Origin: Scytolyngbya sp. HA4215-MV1 | GTDB taxonomy: Bacteria > Cyanobacteriota > Cyanobacteriia > Leptolyngbyales > Leptolyngbyaceae | Length of the DNA stretch: 64,000 bases | NCBI GenBank assembly: GCA_019359045.1 | Contig: JAHHIA010000014.1 | Span: 62,001-126,000, forward strand | Direction: 5' to 3' | Shown: positions 41,986-51,732 of the stretch, one piece after another | Position numbering within the stretch: the first letter of the stretch is position 1 | How the letters are laid out: every line of letters begins with the position of its first letter | Position numbers and translations under genes: made by a program | Notes under the pieces: model-generated | What the model saw: the letters and a program-made list of their open reading frames with translations, nothing else | Databases searched by the model: none | Told to the model about the DNA's origin: nothing

Positions 41986-43950
41986 TTACCCTAATGACGC
42001 TGCCTCCTCGGAACTTTCGGATTCTTCCTGATTGGGATGGAAATATTCGTAGATTTGCTGTGCTAACCGGGGACCAATACCAGGAACCGTTGCAATCTGA
42101 GCAGGGCTGGCTTCTCGCAAATAGTCGATCGACCGAAACGTTGCTAGAAGTTGCTTTTGGCGATGCTGCCCCAAACCAGGAATTTCGTCCAGACGGGAAC
42201 GGCGCATGCGATCGCTGCGTTGCTGTCGATGAAAACTGACCGCAAACCGATGGGCTTCATCGCGCAGCCGCCGCAACAGTTGAACCGCAGGCTGTTCTGC
42301 TTCGGTGGTGAGTGGCAACGATTCTCCCGGCAAAAAGATTTCTTCGCGTTGTTTTGCCAAACTCACCACCCTGACTTCTTCCAGCAGATTCATTTCACGT
42401 AATACTGCCACCACTGCCGATAGTTGCCCCTTGCCGCCATCGATCATGATCAGATCAGGGAAATCGGAGGTGGCAGTCACATGGCGATCGAGCACCGAAC
42501 TTTCTTCATCGCGTAACGGCTCACCCCGTTCTTTTGCCGCTGCATATTTGCGAAAGCGCCGACCGATGACTTCTGCCATGCTGGCAAAGTCATCGGAGTG
42601 TCCAGCTGTCACCGTGGGATTTTTGATTTTGTAGTGGCGATAGTGTTGCTTGGCAGGTAAGCCATCCACGAACACTACCTGCGATGCTACTGCATCTGAT
42701 CCCTGGATGTGCGAGATGTCGTAGCCTTCGATGCGGTGGGGTAAGTCGGGTAAGTCGAGCAGTTCTGCCAGGTCTTGCATTGCCTGGGCGTTGCGATCGG
42801 CAACCCGTTGAGCACGGGCTAACTCATAGCCAGCATTGCGTTCGACCATCTCGATTAGATCAGCTTTTACCTGGCGATGGGGCACAACGATCGTCACCTT
42901 ACGCCCCTTTTGCTCCGTCAGAAACTCTGCCAGAATGTCGCTTTCAGGCAATTCATGTTGCACCAAAATCTCGATGGGGATTTCCACCGAATCCACGCTT
43001 TGATAATGCTCTTCCAACACTCGCTGTAAAATTTCTCCTGGTGTGGCGGATTGGGCATCGGCAACAAAACCCAGGCGTCCCACCAAGCGCCCTGCCCGTA
43101 CTTGAAAAAGTTGGATGCAAGCGTGTTGATCATCGGCTGCTAAGGCGATCGCATCGCGCGAAACTGCCTCATCGGGTAAGGTCACTTTCTGATCCGCTCC
43201 GATCGTCTTCAGCCCCAGAATTTGATCCCGCAACCGTGCCGCATGTTCAAAATTCAGCGCTTCAGCAGCTTTCTCCATCTGCTCATTGAGAATTTCTACC
43301 AACTCCTGACTGCGTCCCTGGAACACCATCGCTACCTTCTTGACAGTTTTGTGGTAATCTTCTGGCGAAACCAATTGCTGACACACCCCTGGACAGCGCC
43401 CAATGTCGTAATTCAGACAGGGACGATCCTTAAACATCGGTTGGGGACGTTGTCGTAAAGGGAAAATGCGCTTGACCAGGTGCAACGTGCGCCGCAGTTG
43501 TCCCACATCCACATAAGGACCATAGAAGCGGTCTTTAGGCTTTGCCTGGTTGCGTTTGCGGGTAATGAAAATGCGGGGATAGGCTTCCGACCAGGTGATA
43601 CACAGCCAGGGATATTTCTTGTCGTCTTTAAGCAGCACATTGAAGTGGGGTTGGTGCTGCTTGACCAGGTTCGCTTCCAGCGCCAGGGCTTCGGCTTCGG
43701 TGTCGGTGACGATGAATTCGATCTCGACGACTTGCTTGGTCATCAATGCAATGCGAGGACTCAACGATCGCTCGTCGCGAAAATACGATCGCACCCGTGC
43801 CCGCAGCTTTTTGGATTTACCAATGTAAAGGATGTGATCGCTACTATCCTTCATCAGGTAAACTCCCGGCTCCATCGGCAGTTCCTGAAGCCGACTTTCC
43901 AGGCGATCGGGGTCGTTTAGTAGAGAGAGCGTTCTAGCAGGGGCAGTCAC
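41986..43950 (-). CDS. uvrC: UvrC excinuclease ABC subunit C
   Basis: The protein has 654 residues, normal length. An N-terminal GIY-YIG nuclease ('[20 protein letters not shown]' near 27-46, for the 3' incision), the UvrB-interaction motif ('[20 protein letters not shown]' near 225-244), the RNase-H-like C-terminal nuclease ('[20 protein letters not shown]' near 395-414 with its acidic residues and [20 protein letters not shown] near 480) for the 5' incision, and two helix-hairpin-helix motifs near 590-640 are visible. It acts with UvrA and UvrB in nucleotide excision repair. GTG start at 43950. Alone here, as usual in cyanobacteria. Confidence 0.97.
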   Translation of the reverse strand: MTAPARTLSLLNDPDRLESRLQELPMEPGVYLMKDSSDHILYIGKSKKLRARVRSYFRDERSLSPRIALMTKQVVEIEFIVTDTEAEALALEANLVKQHQPHFNVLLKDDKKYPWLCITWSEAYPRIFITRKRNQAKPKDRFYGPYVDVGQLRRTLHLVKRIFPLRQRPQPMFKDRPCLNYDIGRCPGVCQQLVSPEDYHKTVKKVAMVFQGRSQELVEILNEQMEKAAEALNFEHAARLRDQILGLKTIGADQKVTLPDEAVSRDAIALAADDQHACIQLFQVRAGRLVGRLGFVADAQSATPGEILQRVLEEHYQSVDSVEIPIEILVQHELPESDILAEFLTEQKGRKVTIVVPHRQVKADLIEMVERNAGYELARAQRVADRNAQAMQDLAELLDLPDLPHRIEGYDISHIQGSDAVASQVVFVDGLPAKQHYRHYKIKNPTVTAGHSDDFASMAEVIGRRFRKYAAAKERGEPLRDEESSVLDRHVTATSDFPDLIMIDGGKGQLSAVVAVLREMNLLEEVRVVSLAKQREEIFLPGESLPLTTEAEQPAVQLLRRLRDEAHRFAVSFHRQQRSDRMRRSRLDEIPGLGQHRQKQLLATFRSIDYLREASPAQIATVPGIGPRLAQQIYEYFHPNQEESESSEEAASLG

Positions 43951-44116
43951 GGTAGAAAGTGAACCAGCACACGATTGGGGCAGAGGTATCAGTAATCAAT
44001 ACCTCCTCATGTTAGCGTCAGTTTTGTCGGCGCTGCTTTTAGAATTCGGTCACCGCCGGCAGAGCCTTGTTATGAGTGAAAACAGAGTGCAGTCCTGTCC
44101 CCGCGTCCCCTCTTCC

Positions 44117-45745
44117 CTACCCATCCAACCCAATGATCCCTCCATTGGGAGGATGTTCGATCGTGAACTGGTAGGCAATCTCCTGGGTCTGTTTGGGGGG
44201 CAATAGACAATTCCACTCCAGTAGACCCATTTCACCCAAAGGAATTTGGGGTTGGCTGCGGTTGAGTTTGACTTTAATTTGTTCGTTGCGGCTCACGGGA
44301 ATCTGTTCGCTCAGGTGCAGGCTGGCTTCGCGATCGCGCAGATTGGTGACCGCGATTCGATAGGCGTACATAATGCGTCGTTGTCCGCCAATGAGTTGCT
44401 TATCCACCTTGCGTTCCACCAGATCTCGCTTAATCTTTAAGCCTTCATCAATCCCCAGATTGAGCTTAAACTCTTGACCCGGTGCAATGTTTTCCAGGGG
44501 GGTGGTGCCGACAAAAATGCTATCTCGAAAAATATTGGCATTGCCGGGAAGTAGGGTGGCTCCGGTGCTGGGATTGCTAGCAATTGCCTGAAGATAGGCA
44601 AAGCTGACCCATTTTGGCATCGCCACATAGGTCAACTGGCAAGGGTATTCGTCCTCAAAAATTGTGAATTTGTGGAAACCCCCATCACCAGGAATATCGC
44701 TGTTGCCACCTATGACAAAGGTCACCACGCCTCCTTCGTTGCTGATTTCGGCAGTCACCATTTCTGCAAACACGGGTTCTGGTTCTGGGGAAGACAGACT
44801 GAGCGTATCGGTGAGTTCAAATCCGGGGGCGGCGCTTTGGGGCGCGGGGGCTGGCATCGCCGATCGTGCCGACGAGCCAAAGCTGAGTGCCTTGGGCATC
44901 ATTGGCACATCAATATACCAAGGGGCAAGTTTGGGGGGCAGTGTGCCCAAACCGGGCTTGGCAGTGGATAAAGTCAGCGCTACACCCAACCAGTCTTCTC
45001 CGGTGGTTTGTTTGATTTCAGCAAGATAAGTCAGGTGCAAGCAATTGTCTGCCGTGTGAACTCGCAAATCGTAAAGCGGTTGCCAACTGGCGTAGTCGCA
45101 AACGTAGGTCACTTCCAGTTCAAATTCACCTGCACCTGTGGGGGCGATCGGCACCGTCAGTTTATAGCTTTCCTTAGTGCGTGGGGTTTTGACTTGTTGG
45201 AGTTGCTGATGCAGAGCAGTTAGGTGCTTGTCAATTTGAGTAATTTCTTTGTTTTGTTGCGCGATCGTGCCCGAAAGGTCTTCGTATTGCCGCCCCAAAA
45301 AGGTGAGCAGTTCTCCGGTGTCACTCAAACTGACCCGTTGCTGCGAGAGGCTGCGCGAGAAGCGATCGACCGATTTTTCACTCAAACTTTGAATGAAACT
45401 GCGCTGGAGTTGGAATGCCTCGACCCGATCCTTGAGCGATCGCTGTTGGTCTTCCAGTTGTTCAATCTGGTGGGTGAGTTGAGCGACGCGATCGGCAACC
45501 GGCTCGGTGGCATAAACTCGCTCCGTTTGCACTCCTAACAATTTGACCGCCACTGTTCCCTGTCCACTGACCCGCACTGACTCCGATCTCACCGTCAACG
45601 GTAGATTGCTGAGTGTCAAGGCTCGCTCTTGTCCGGTTAGGGTGAGTTTGCCACGCCGAGTGATCAAGGCTTGATCCGTGTAGACGGTGACAGCGGAGAT
45701 CTGGGTGTCGAGTTCAGGAGGGGGAGGCAAAGTCGGAGTTTCCAC
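44117..45745 (-). CDS. MuiA-family (DUF4139/DUF4140) protein
   Basis: The protein has 542 residues. The N-terminal domain (about 12-105, 'ISAVTVYTDQALITRRGKLT' near 16-35) is DUF4140. A coiled coil near 95-190 follows, and the C-terminal DUF4139 beta-domain (about 200-540) includes 'VTYVCDYASWQPLYDLRVHT' near 209-228 and a conserved late 'YRIAVTNLRDREASLHLSEQ' near 468-487. Known as mucoidy inhibitor A-like; true function is unclear. A low-complexity Pro/Ala/Ser insert sits near 295-330. GTG start at 45745. Confidence 0.88.
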   Translation of the reverse strand: METPTLPPPPELDTQISAVTVYTDQALITRRGKLTLTGQERALTLSNLPLTVRSESVRVSGQGTVAVKLLGVQTERVYATEPVADRVAQLTHQIEQLEDQQRSLKDRVEAFQLQRSFIQSLSEKSVDRFSRSLSQQRVSLSDTGELLTFLGRQYEDLSGTIAQQNKEITQIDKHLTALHQQLQQVKTPRTKESYKLTVPIAPTGAGEFELEVTYVCDYASWQPLYDLRVHTADNCLHLTYLAEIKQTTGEDWLGVALTLSTAKPGLGTLPPKLAPWYIDVPMMPKALSFGSSARSAMPAPAPQSAAPGFELTDTLSLSSPEPEPVFAEMVTAEISNEGGVVTFVIGGNSDIPGDGGFHKFTIFEDEYPCQLTYVAMPKWVSFAYLQAIASNPSTGATLLPGNANIFRDSIFVGTTPLENIAPGQEFKLNLGIDEGLKIKRDLVERKVDKQLIGGQRRIMYAYRIAVTNLRDREASLHLSEQIPVSRNEQIKVKLNRSQPQIPLGEMGLLEWNCLLPPKQTQEIAYQFTIEHPPNGGIIGLDG

Positions 45746-45956
45746 AAGTCAATTAGAAAGGTGAAATTGCAAACCAACGCTAACACAGGTAGAAGGGGAA
45801 AAGGATAGATAGGTGAAGGGGTAACGGAGTCAAGGGAAGAAGCGGCAAGATACGGCAAAACTTTTATTCCGTTGCATTTCTCAGGAAAATATGCTGAACC
45901 CCTGCGAGATTGAGTACAATCTGGGTGCAGCAGTCGTCTATGCAACAAGGGTTTGT

Positions 45957-46739
45957 ATGGAAAAACAGCAATCGCCTGGCAGGCAACCCGCCAATCATCC
46001 AGCAATCTCTTTGTCTTCTCCAGAAAAATCTTCCTCTGAAACAACGGACTCTAGATGGTCGCCACTGGATCTCTTTGCTCAGTTGATTCAGCGATATCCA
46101 GTCACTTTTTGGAGTGGGATATGGCTGGGAATGGTTCTCGTTGCAACAGTTTCGGTGGTTGGTATCTTGACTCCAAGTTATGTCAAACAAGCAGAGCAGC
46201 GAGAAAACGCTGAAGCTTCTTGGAATGAGGAACCAAGCACGAACTGGCAAATTGACTGGGGAGAAAATGCGTCGCTCTGGTCGTTTGCCGCGATCGCTGC
46301 CAGTTGTGCAGCGGGTTCCTGGTTTCTGTATCGCCAACTGAATCAATCTTCCTCTTCCTCGGCAGAGGAGAAGGAAGACGAGCGAACGCAGCCCAACGAT
46401 ATCTACCTTCAGAGTGCGCTAGCCCCGATTCCAGTGCGTTCTTTGCCTGCTGCTAACCACAAGACCGTTCGATTGCAGACTGCTCATCCCAAAACTGGCA
46501 GAAAGCCGTCTACTCCTACTAAGGTTGCCCCTAAACCTGGTCAACCAACGAAGCTGAAGCCCCCCCTGCCTGCCGCGCAGGCGCTGGTGGTTCAGTCTCC
46601 CCAAACTTCTGCAATGGTGCCTGAACCCCAGGTAACAGTGGTGCCGGAAGAAGAAAGCCATCCGCTGGATTGGAGCGAAGCCAGTCTGGCAGAAATGATG
46701 GATATTCGCAAGCGACGATCGCTCTCTTCTCTGATGTAA
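45957..46739 (+). CDS. Hypothetical single-membrane-span protein
   Basis: About 260 residues from the ATG at 45957 (AAGGG upstream; an earlier in-frame ATG at 45891 has none). One or two hydrophobic spans occur near 45-68 ('FWSGIWLGMVLVATVSVVGI') and near 102-122. The last 110 residues are a Pro/Lys/Thr/Ala-rich linker that ends in a short conserved-looking acidic-basic tail (LAEMMDIRKRRSL). Likely a cytoplasmic-membrane protein with a disordered tail. No family recognised. Confidence 0.7.
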   Translation: MEKQQSPGRQPANHPAISLSSPEKSSSETTDSRWSPLDLFAQLIQRYPVTFWSGIWLGMVLVATVSVVGILTPSYVKQAEQRENAEASWNEEPSTNWQIDWGENASLWSFAAIAASCAAGSWFLYRQLNQSSSSSAEEKEDERTQPNDIYLQSALAPIPVRSLPAANHKTVRLQTAHPKTGRKPSTPTKVAPKPGQPTKLKPPLPAAQALVVQSPQTSAMVPEPQVTVVPEEESHPLDWSEASLAEMMDIRKRRSLSSLM

Positions 46740-46760
46740 ATTTTTCCTGGGCTGTCCTCA

Positions 46761-48068
46761 CTATCCTGCGGACCATTGGTTACATTTGGCTAGGGCACCG
46801 GGTAAAACGTCTTTCCCCCAGCGTTCGGCAATGCGCTCAAATGCCATAAAGTCGTCATGGATCACCTTGCCATTGCGCTTGATTACCTGGACTTTGTCGC
46901 CTGCCCCCATTATGTCGCGTCGTTCCTCGGCAGTGACGCCGTAGCAGTTGTCGTCACCCCCTGGACAATGGGGATGCTTGAGACCGATCGCATGACCAAA
47001 CTCGTGAGCAGCTGGAATTTGTTTATTGGTGACCTGTTCGGGGTGCCGCCCCGTGGGATCGGTGACTTGCTTCGTCTCATTTTTTGCCTGATTATCGCTG
47101 ACTTGCAGATTGCCTTCTGCTCCCATGTTCGATCTCCCTTCAGCAGAATCTGAGAAGATGTGAATCAATTTGTGCTCACCGCTCTCCACCACGGTGACCA
47201 CCACCTTGGTTTGAAACGATCGAATGGCACCGATCGGGCAGGCAGGTTGTACCGTTCCCTTATTCGACCAGCTTTCTTCCACCACCCGCTTGAAATCTGC
47301 CTTAAACTGCTGCAATCCGGCTTGTGTCTCCTTTTCCCAGGCTGGGGTGCCGGCTGCTGCTGCGCCAAAACGAGCACCCTCTGCGACTTGAAATTTTACC
47401 CGAAAGAAAAGCGTTACCAGTGCTTTGGCGGGATCGACCGCACCATCAAACCGCCCATCGAATTGATCTGCCTTAAAGTAACGCGCTTCTTGGGGCGCTC
47501 CGAGAAAGCGAATAATGTCACCAATTTGGTCGGTAGGCAAGGCAGCCAGTTCCCCATTGTGAGCAGTGGCAAAATCGAGCCAGGCGGTACCTTTGGCTTT
47601 CACCGTGCGCATGGCTGTAACCAGCCGGGGACCCCCGACAAAGCCCCCAGCTGCCTCATCACTGAGTACCTCTGATGGCAAAGTCAGTAACTTGGGCAAC
47701 AGCGCATACATGGGCAACCCTTGAATCTGGCTCAGGGGTGCTTCATTTTCTTTTTTGCGCTGGATAGCAGGAGGTGCGGATTGTCGTTGCACCAATGGAG
47801 GCGTTGGAGGAGCCAAACTCCAGGCAGTTTCCCTTGCCAATTGGGCTTCTGGCTCTGGCAACTCATTTGCTTCGCTGACTGCCCAGCGCCGTTGAATAGG
47901 CGATCGTTGGGGTGCGTGAGAGAACAAATCGACGTGAGAAAAATCTGCACTGGCTGCTTGAGTCGTGTCGGAATGAGGGTCGCTAAACGGACGGGGTTGA
48001 ATTAACGCCGCAATACGATCGGCTGCCCCAGTCTGGTTGCGATGCGGTTGGTGAGTAGAATTCCTCAT
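46761..48068 (-). CDS. eCIS-cargo-like zincin metallopeptidase with RPF leader
   Basis: About 435 residues from the ATG at 48068, 8 nt after the upstream stop; a GTG at 48119 is less likely. The leader has 'LIQPRPFSDP' near residues 23-32 and 'ADFSHVDLFSHAPQRSPIQ' near 41-59, shared with the two other cargo genes at 48.7 and 50.8 kb. A Pro/Gln linker follows, then a catalytic domain with 'AAHEFGHAIGLKHPH' (HExxHxxGxxH, near 356-370), the metzincin-type zinc site. The shared RPF leader resembles that of cyanobacterial eCIS effectors and DUF4157 proteins. Substrate unknown. Confidence 0.8.
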   Translation of the reverse strand: MRNSTHQPHRNQTGAADRIAALIQPRPFSDPHSDTTQAASADFSHVDLFSHAPQRSPIQRRWAVSEANELPEPEAQLARETAWSLAPPTPPLVQRQSAPPAIQRKKENEAPLSQIQGLPMYALLPKLLTLPSEVLSDEAAGGFVGGPRLVTAMRTVKAKGTAWLDFATAHNGELAALPTDQIGDIIRFLGAPQEARYFKADQFDGRFDGAVDPAKALVTLFFRVKFQVAEGARFGAAAAGTPAWEKETQAGLQQFKADFKRVVEESWSNKGTVQPACPIGAIRSFQTKVVVTVVESGEHKLIHIFSDSAEGRSNMGAEGNLQVSDNQAKNETKQVTDPTGRHPEQVTNKQIPAAHEFGHAIGLKHPHCPGGDDNCYGVTAEERRDIMGAGDKVQVIKRNGKVIHDDFMAFERIAERWGKDVLPGALAKCNQWSAG

Positions 48069-48075
48069 CAGGCTA

Positions 48076-48666
48076 CTATAGGTTTTCAAGATCGGCAGCA
48101 GGCTCGCTGTCTTCTGCACTCAGGGCATCGGCGACCATGTCTTCAAATAAGTTGCGTAAGGATTCTAACGGTGCCTGTTTGGCTTGCGCGTTGCCTTGGG
48201 CTTTAACCTCATGGCATCGCCCATCTAAAGTAATTGTCCAGATTGTGGTAGCTCCATCATGGACGACTCCCTGTGTCGGAGATGTGGTCGGTAAATCAAA
48301 AAAAGTAGAGTTTGCAATCGCAGCTTTGAGTTGTTCAATTTGAGCGGCTGTCAGGTGGGTTCGCGATCGCCACTGCAAGGGGACAGGACGTGTCTTAAAG
48401 TCGCCATCAGAGGTAACTTCAACGGCGCGATCGCTATATTCATCGACCTGTCCATTGGTAAAGGCACGCGTGCCCCAGGTCTGTTTGCCATAGACAATGT
48501 ATTGCAAAATGGGTGCGGATTGTGACATAGCGGCGGCTCTCTGACACGTTGAATCAAGCGCGGACTGGGAATAGTTATCCCCCAGAATTTTGGGATTGGC
48601 AACTAAGAGTGCGATCGCGATCGCGCCACTGAGACAAATTCCCTGCAGTATCCGATTGAAAGACAT
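48076..48666 (-). CDS. Secreted hypothetical protein in the cargo cluster
   Basis: About 196 residues with a signal peptide near 1-28. Sequence is mixed alpha-beta with 'TRAFTNGQVDEYSDRAVEV' near 66-84 and 'VVHDGATTIWTITLDGRCHE' near 136-155; two cysteines. It lies between the two zincin cargo genes on the same strand (38 nt after one, 8 nt before the other), so it may be a chaperone, inhibitor or immunity factor. No domain is recognised. ATG at 48666, with GTG at 48669 also possible. Confidence 0.7.
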   Translation of the reverse strand: MSFNRILQGICLSGAIAIALLVANPKILGDNYSQSALDSTCQRAAAMSQSAPILQYIVYGKQTWGTRAFTNGQVDEYSDRAVEVTSDGDFKTRPVPLQWRSRTHLTAAQIEQLKAAIANSTFFDLPTTSPTQGVVHDGATTIWTITLDGRCHEVKAQGNAQAKQAPLESLRNLFEDMVADALSAEDSEPAADLENL

Positions 48667-48706
48667 CACAATGGATTTCGCTTTGATCTCAGCCTCATCC
48701 TTGCCT

Positions 48707-50386
48707 TCAAGGTTTCATTCCCCACTCGGTGAGACTGCTGACTTCATGCAGTGCCTGCATAAAGGTGGCGTAATGTTGAGGGCGCACCGTATTACCCAAA
48801 GACATCACATTGTCATTGTTTTCATAGACCGACCCACCCAGCCCTACATCCTTCGCTAAGGGATTCGTTGCGGTGGGATCGCCAACCTCTCCACCAGTGC
48901 CGCTAATTAATCCTCGACTCACTGGGGAGCCGTCCTTATCCTTGACAATCTTGCCCGCCTTATTCCGTTTCGGGGTGGATGCATATTCATCATCTAGTCC
49001 GATCATGTGACCAAATTCATGCGCTGCCACATTTTGCCCCTGCCCTCCGGCGACCGTAATATCAACCCGTCGCCACTCGTCACCTTCATCGGCCCCCGTT
49101 GTCCCACCCCCTGTGACGCTGGTCATGCGAGTGGCTGCATTTGCCAGGGTTTTGCCTTCTACCTGCGTGGTCTTGAGAAAATCGGCAACCACGTTAGCAC
49201 GAGTTTCTGAGATCTTCTGGTTTTGTTCCGGCGTACCTCCCCGCGTATTGGCATGTCCCAGAATTGTCAGGTTGGAGCCACTGCCACCAGCTGGTGCTTG
49301 GAAGCTGATAATAAACCGACGCAGCGTATCCCGCGCATCGCTGTTGAGCCGAGTTGAACCACTGCCAAAGAAAATAGAGGTGGAGAGCTTTTTCTCTTCG
49401 GTAATCGCTTGTCCGCTGCCCAAGGTCAAAGTTTGGTCAGTGGCATCCGTTGCACTACCAGGACCGACTTCAGCGTTGACATCGGTGTTACTATCTTTGG
49501 TTTTTAGAATGCGAGCGTGACAGTGAACTGGTTGAACAGCGCCCGCCGGTGCAGGTGCACCCGCTGCTCCCCCACCCGTTGCAGGCGTGTCTTTCCAGGT
49601 ATTGACGACCACCTGGACTTTGGCAAGTTGAGAGTCCCAGTTGGGTTTGGTACTGCGGAACACTAGCCCGGTGCCAGCGCTGCTCCAGGCATTGGAAACG
49701 GTTTGGCGGTAAGTCTGCATCCAGGCATCTTCTTGTCCGTTCCAGTGCCAGTTCAAGCGAATGCGCTCGAAAGTCTCCTGCCGTTTTGCTCCCCGCAAAC
49801 GATTTGCAGCATCTGCCAGGGGTTGTAAACCGGGATCTTCAGCTTTCACGCGATTGCCTTCAATCTTTAACCCATCTACGAAGGTCATGGCAATATTGAC
49901 GGTGATGGTTAAAATCATGCTGGTTGGGTCATACCGGGCATTGAAGCCCCCCATTCCCGTTTTAGGAGTGATCATTTTGCCGATCGCATCTGCCGGATAT
50001 GCCCCATGCTCTCGAAATTGGCGTAGATCTTCGGCGATCGGGGCGGGACTGGCAGTTTGGGGCACGCCTGCTACGGGTCCAGCATCGGCAGCTTGGGGTG
50101 TTTGGGTGGCAGGCACTCCTGCATCTTGCCGCATGATTTGAGGAACGGTCTGAAAAGGTTGTCCCAAAAGTCCGACTGGACTTGCTGGTGAGTTGAGTGG
50201 GGTTGGCATCCGTGGACGCTGAGGGGCATGAGAAAATAAGTCCACATGCGAAAAATCAGCCGTGCTGGCAACATCCGGTTGATCAAACATCGGGTCGCTA
50301 AAAGGACGCGGTTTGAGGGAGAGGGTGGGCTGGGAGGACTCAGGATTCAAGCGTGGTTGGCGATTAGAATGGCGTTGCATCAACAT
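48707..50386 (-). CDS. eCIS-cargo-like zincin with embedded OmpA-like domain and RPF leader
   Basis: The protein has 559 residues. Leader 'LSLKPRPFSDPMFDQPDVAS' near 22-41 and 'ADFSHVDLFSHAPQR' near 43-57. After a helical/beta middle region, an OmpA/MotB peptidoglycan-binding-like domain appears ('IFFGSGSTRLNSDARDTLRR' near 340-359, 'ILGHANTRGGTPEQNQKISE' near 375-394, 'RANVVADFLK' near 396-405, 'RRVDITV' near 440). It is followed by the zincin site 'AAHEFGHMIGLDDEY' near 454-468 (HExxHxxGxxD). The union of a cell-wall-binding fold with a metalloprotease suggests a periplasm-acting effector. Function inferred only. Confidence 0.8.
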   Translation of the reverse strand: MLMQRHSNRQPRLNPESSQPTLSLKPRPFSDPMFDQPDVASTADFSHVDLFSHAPQRPRMPTPLNSPASPVGLLGQPFQTVPQIMRQDAGVPATQTPQAADAGPVAGVPQTASPAPIAEDLRQFREHGAYPADAIGKMITPKTGMGGFNARYDPTSMILTITVNIAMTFVDGLKIEGNRVKAEDPGLQPLADAANRLRGAKRQETFERIRLNWHWNGQEDAWMQTYRQTVSNAWSSAGTGLVFRSTKPNWDSQLAKVQVVVNTWKDTPATGGGAAGAPAPAGAVQPVHCHARILKTKDSNTDVNAEVGPGSATDATDQTLTLGSGQAITEEKKLSTSIFFGSGSTRLNSDARDTLRRFIISFQAPAGGSGSNLTILGHANTRGGTPEQNQKISETRANVVADFLKTTQVEGKTLANAATRMTSVTGGGTTGADEGDEWRRVDITVAGGQGQNVAAHEFGHMIGLDDEYASTPKRNKAGKIVKDKDGSPVSRGLISGTGGEVGDPTATNPLAKDVGLGGSVYENNDNVMSLGNTVRPQHYATFMQALHEVSSLTEWGMKP

Positions 50387-50787
50387 TCACCCAACAAATT
50401 AGCAAGGCGATCGGGCGGATTTTGTTCTAACTATCGGCTCGCTCAGTTTTTAACTGGGCAACGATTAATTCTGCGGTTTGTCCCTTGTGTCCATGGGTGC
50501 GGAAAAATCAGACTTTCACAGTTCTTCAGCGTTGAATATGGAGGGAGAAATGAGCCATTCAAGGGTCATGAGCAGAATTTTTGCGAACACCGCAGTTCCC
50601 TAGTCAGAGGAACTGATTGTATTGTCCGCTGTCTTTCGGACGAGAGGGACATTTCTTCACATCAAGCAATCTGTGCGCAGCGATAGTCACACCACGGTTG
50701 CCCTTCAACTGAATTATAGGGAGTTATAGAGAAGAGAATTGTGTGACTTTCCCGACTAGATTTAGAGCAAGATGCGAATGGGGACCC
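50387..50787. other. Intergenic region, no gene seen
   Basis: This 401-bp gap separates two same-strand cargo genes. Neither strand shows a convincing small gene, terminator or repeat. Confidence 0.4.
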
Positions 50788-51732
50788 TTAGTCTTCTGGT
50801 TGATTCCGTTGCACTTGCCCACCACTTTGTTGCACCACATGGGTCAACTCATGGGCGAGTAATTCTTGTCCTCCCCGACTGCCAGGATCATAGTTGCCTG
50901 GGCGGAAGAAAATGTCTTGTCCAGTGGTGAACGCTTGCGCTTGCACCGATCGATTCATTTGGTCAGATTGAGCATCGGTGTGAACTCGCACACCGCTAAA
51001 GTCCGCACCAAAAGATTGTTCCATGCTGGCACGGACTGGCTCAGCTATTGGCTGCCCTCCGCCTCTTGCTTGCTGAATTTGCGCTTCCAATCCTGCGGAT
51101 GCAGGTGCGGCTTCTCCCCCTGCCAACTGCTGCCCCATTGATTTTGTCTGCATTTCATCTTCCGGTAATTCTTCTCGCTGAATCGCAGCAGCGTCCGGTT
51201 TCATCTGCATTTCTTCATCTTCTGCTTCCGGTGCCTCTTCACGTTGGATAGCGGTGATGGCGGGTTTCATTTGCATTTCTTCATCTTCTGCTTCCGGTGC
51301 CTCTTCTCGCTGAATCGCAGCAGCGTCCGGTTTCATTTGCATTTCTTCATCTTCTGCTTCCGGTGCCTCTTCACGTTGGATAGCGGTGATGGCGGGTTTC
51401 ATTTGCATTTCTTCTTCTGGCGCAGCCTCCGATCGCTGCATTGCCTGGCCTGCTGCCTGAGATGAGGGCGTATTGATCTGGTTCACGACTTGTGAGGCGA
51501 CTCGGTCCGCTTCCTGCTCATACGGGTCATTCGGTGCGCCCACTGTGAGCTTGGTTTGGATCGGACTCCGCTGCGGCGTGTGAGAAAACAAATCGACCTG
51601 AGAAAAATCAGCGGTGCTGGCAATATCCGGTTGATCAAACGTCGGGTCGCTAAAGGGACGCGGTTTGATCAACGGAGCGTGGTCAGAAGACTCAGTTTTG
51701 GTGTGGCGCTGGAGGTAGGAGCGAGTTTTCAT
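50788..51732 (-). CDS. DUF4157 (eCIS core-type) protein with internal repeats and RPF leader
   Basis: About 314 residues from the ATG at 51732. Leader 'PLIKPRPFSDPTFDQPDIAS' near 20-39 and 'ADFSQVDLFSHTPQRSPIQ' near 41-59. The C-terminal DUF4157 domain has 'FGADFSGVRVHTDAQSDQMN' near 240-259, 'FRPGNYDPGSRGGQELLAHE' near 276-295 and 'HELTHVVQQ' near 294-302 (HExxH zinc site). Between them lie about four copies of a 22-residue acidic repeat (EEMQMKP...AIQREEAPEAED), near-identical at DNA level. DUF4157 is a hallmark of extracellular contractile injection system cargo. Confidence 0.88.
   Translation of the reverse strand: MKTRSYLQRHTKTESSDHAPLIKPRPFSDPTFDQPDIASTADFSQVDLFSHTPQRSPIQTKLTVGAPNDPYEQEADRVASQVVNQINTPSSQAAGQAMQRSEAAPEEEMQMKPAITAIQREEAPEAEDEEMQMKPDAAAIQREEAPEAEDEEMQMKPAITAIQREEAPEAEDEEMQMKPDAAAIQREELPEDEMQTKSMGQQLAGGEAAPASAGLEAQIQQARGGGQPIAEPVRASMEQSFGADFSGVRVHTDAQSDQMNRSVQAQAFTTGQDIFFRPGNYDPGSRGGQELLAHELTHVVQQSGGQVQRNQPED
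51165..51420. repeat. 66-bp tandem repeats inside the DUF4157 gene
   Basis: About four near-identical 66-bp units alternate between two slightly different versions (encoding PAITAIQRE and PDAAAIQRE). The near-identity implies recent expansion or gene conversion, and copy number may vary between strains. Confidence 0.9.

Noticed and set aside
46761-51732. Complete eCIS or contractile phage-tail locus
   Set aside because: No sheath, tube, baseplate or AAA ATPase genes are present; only cargo-like genes.
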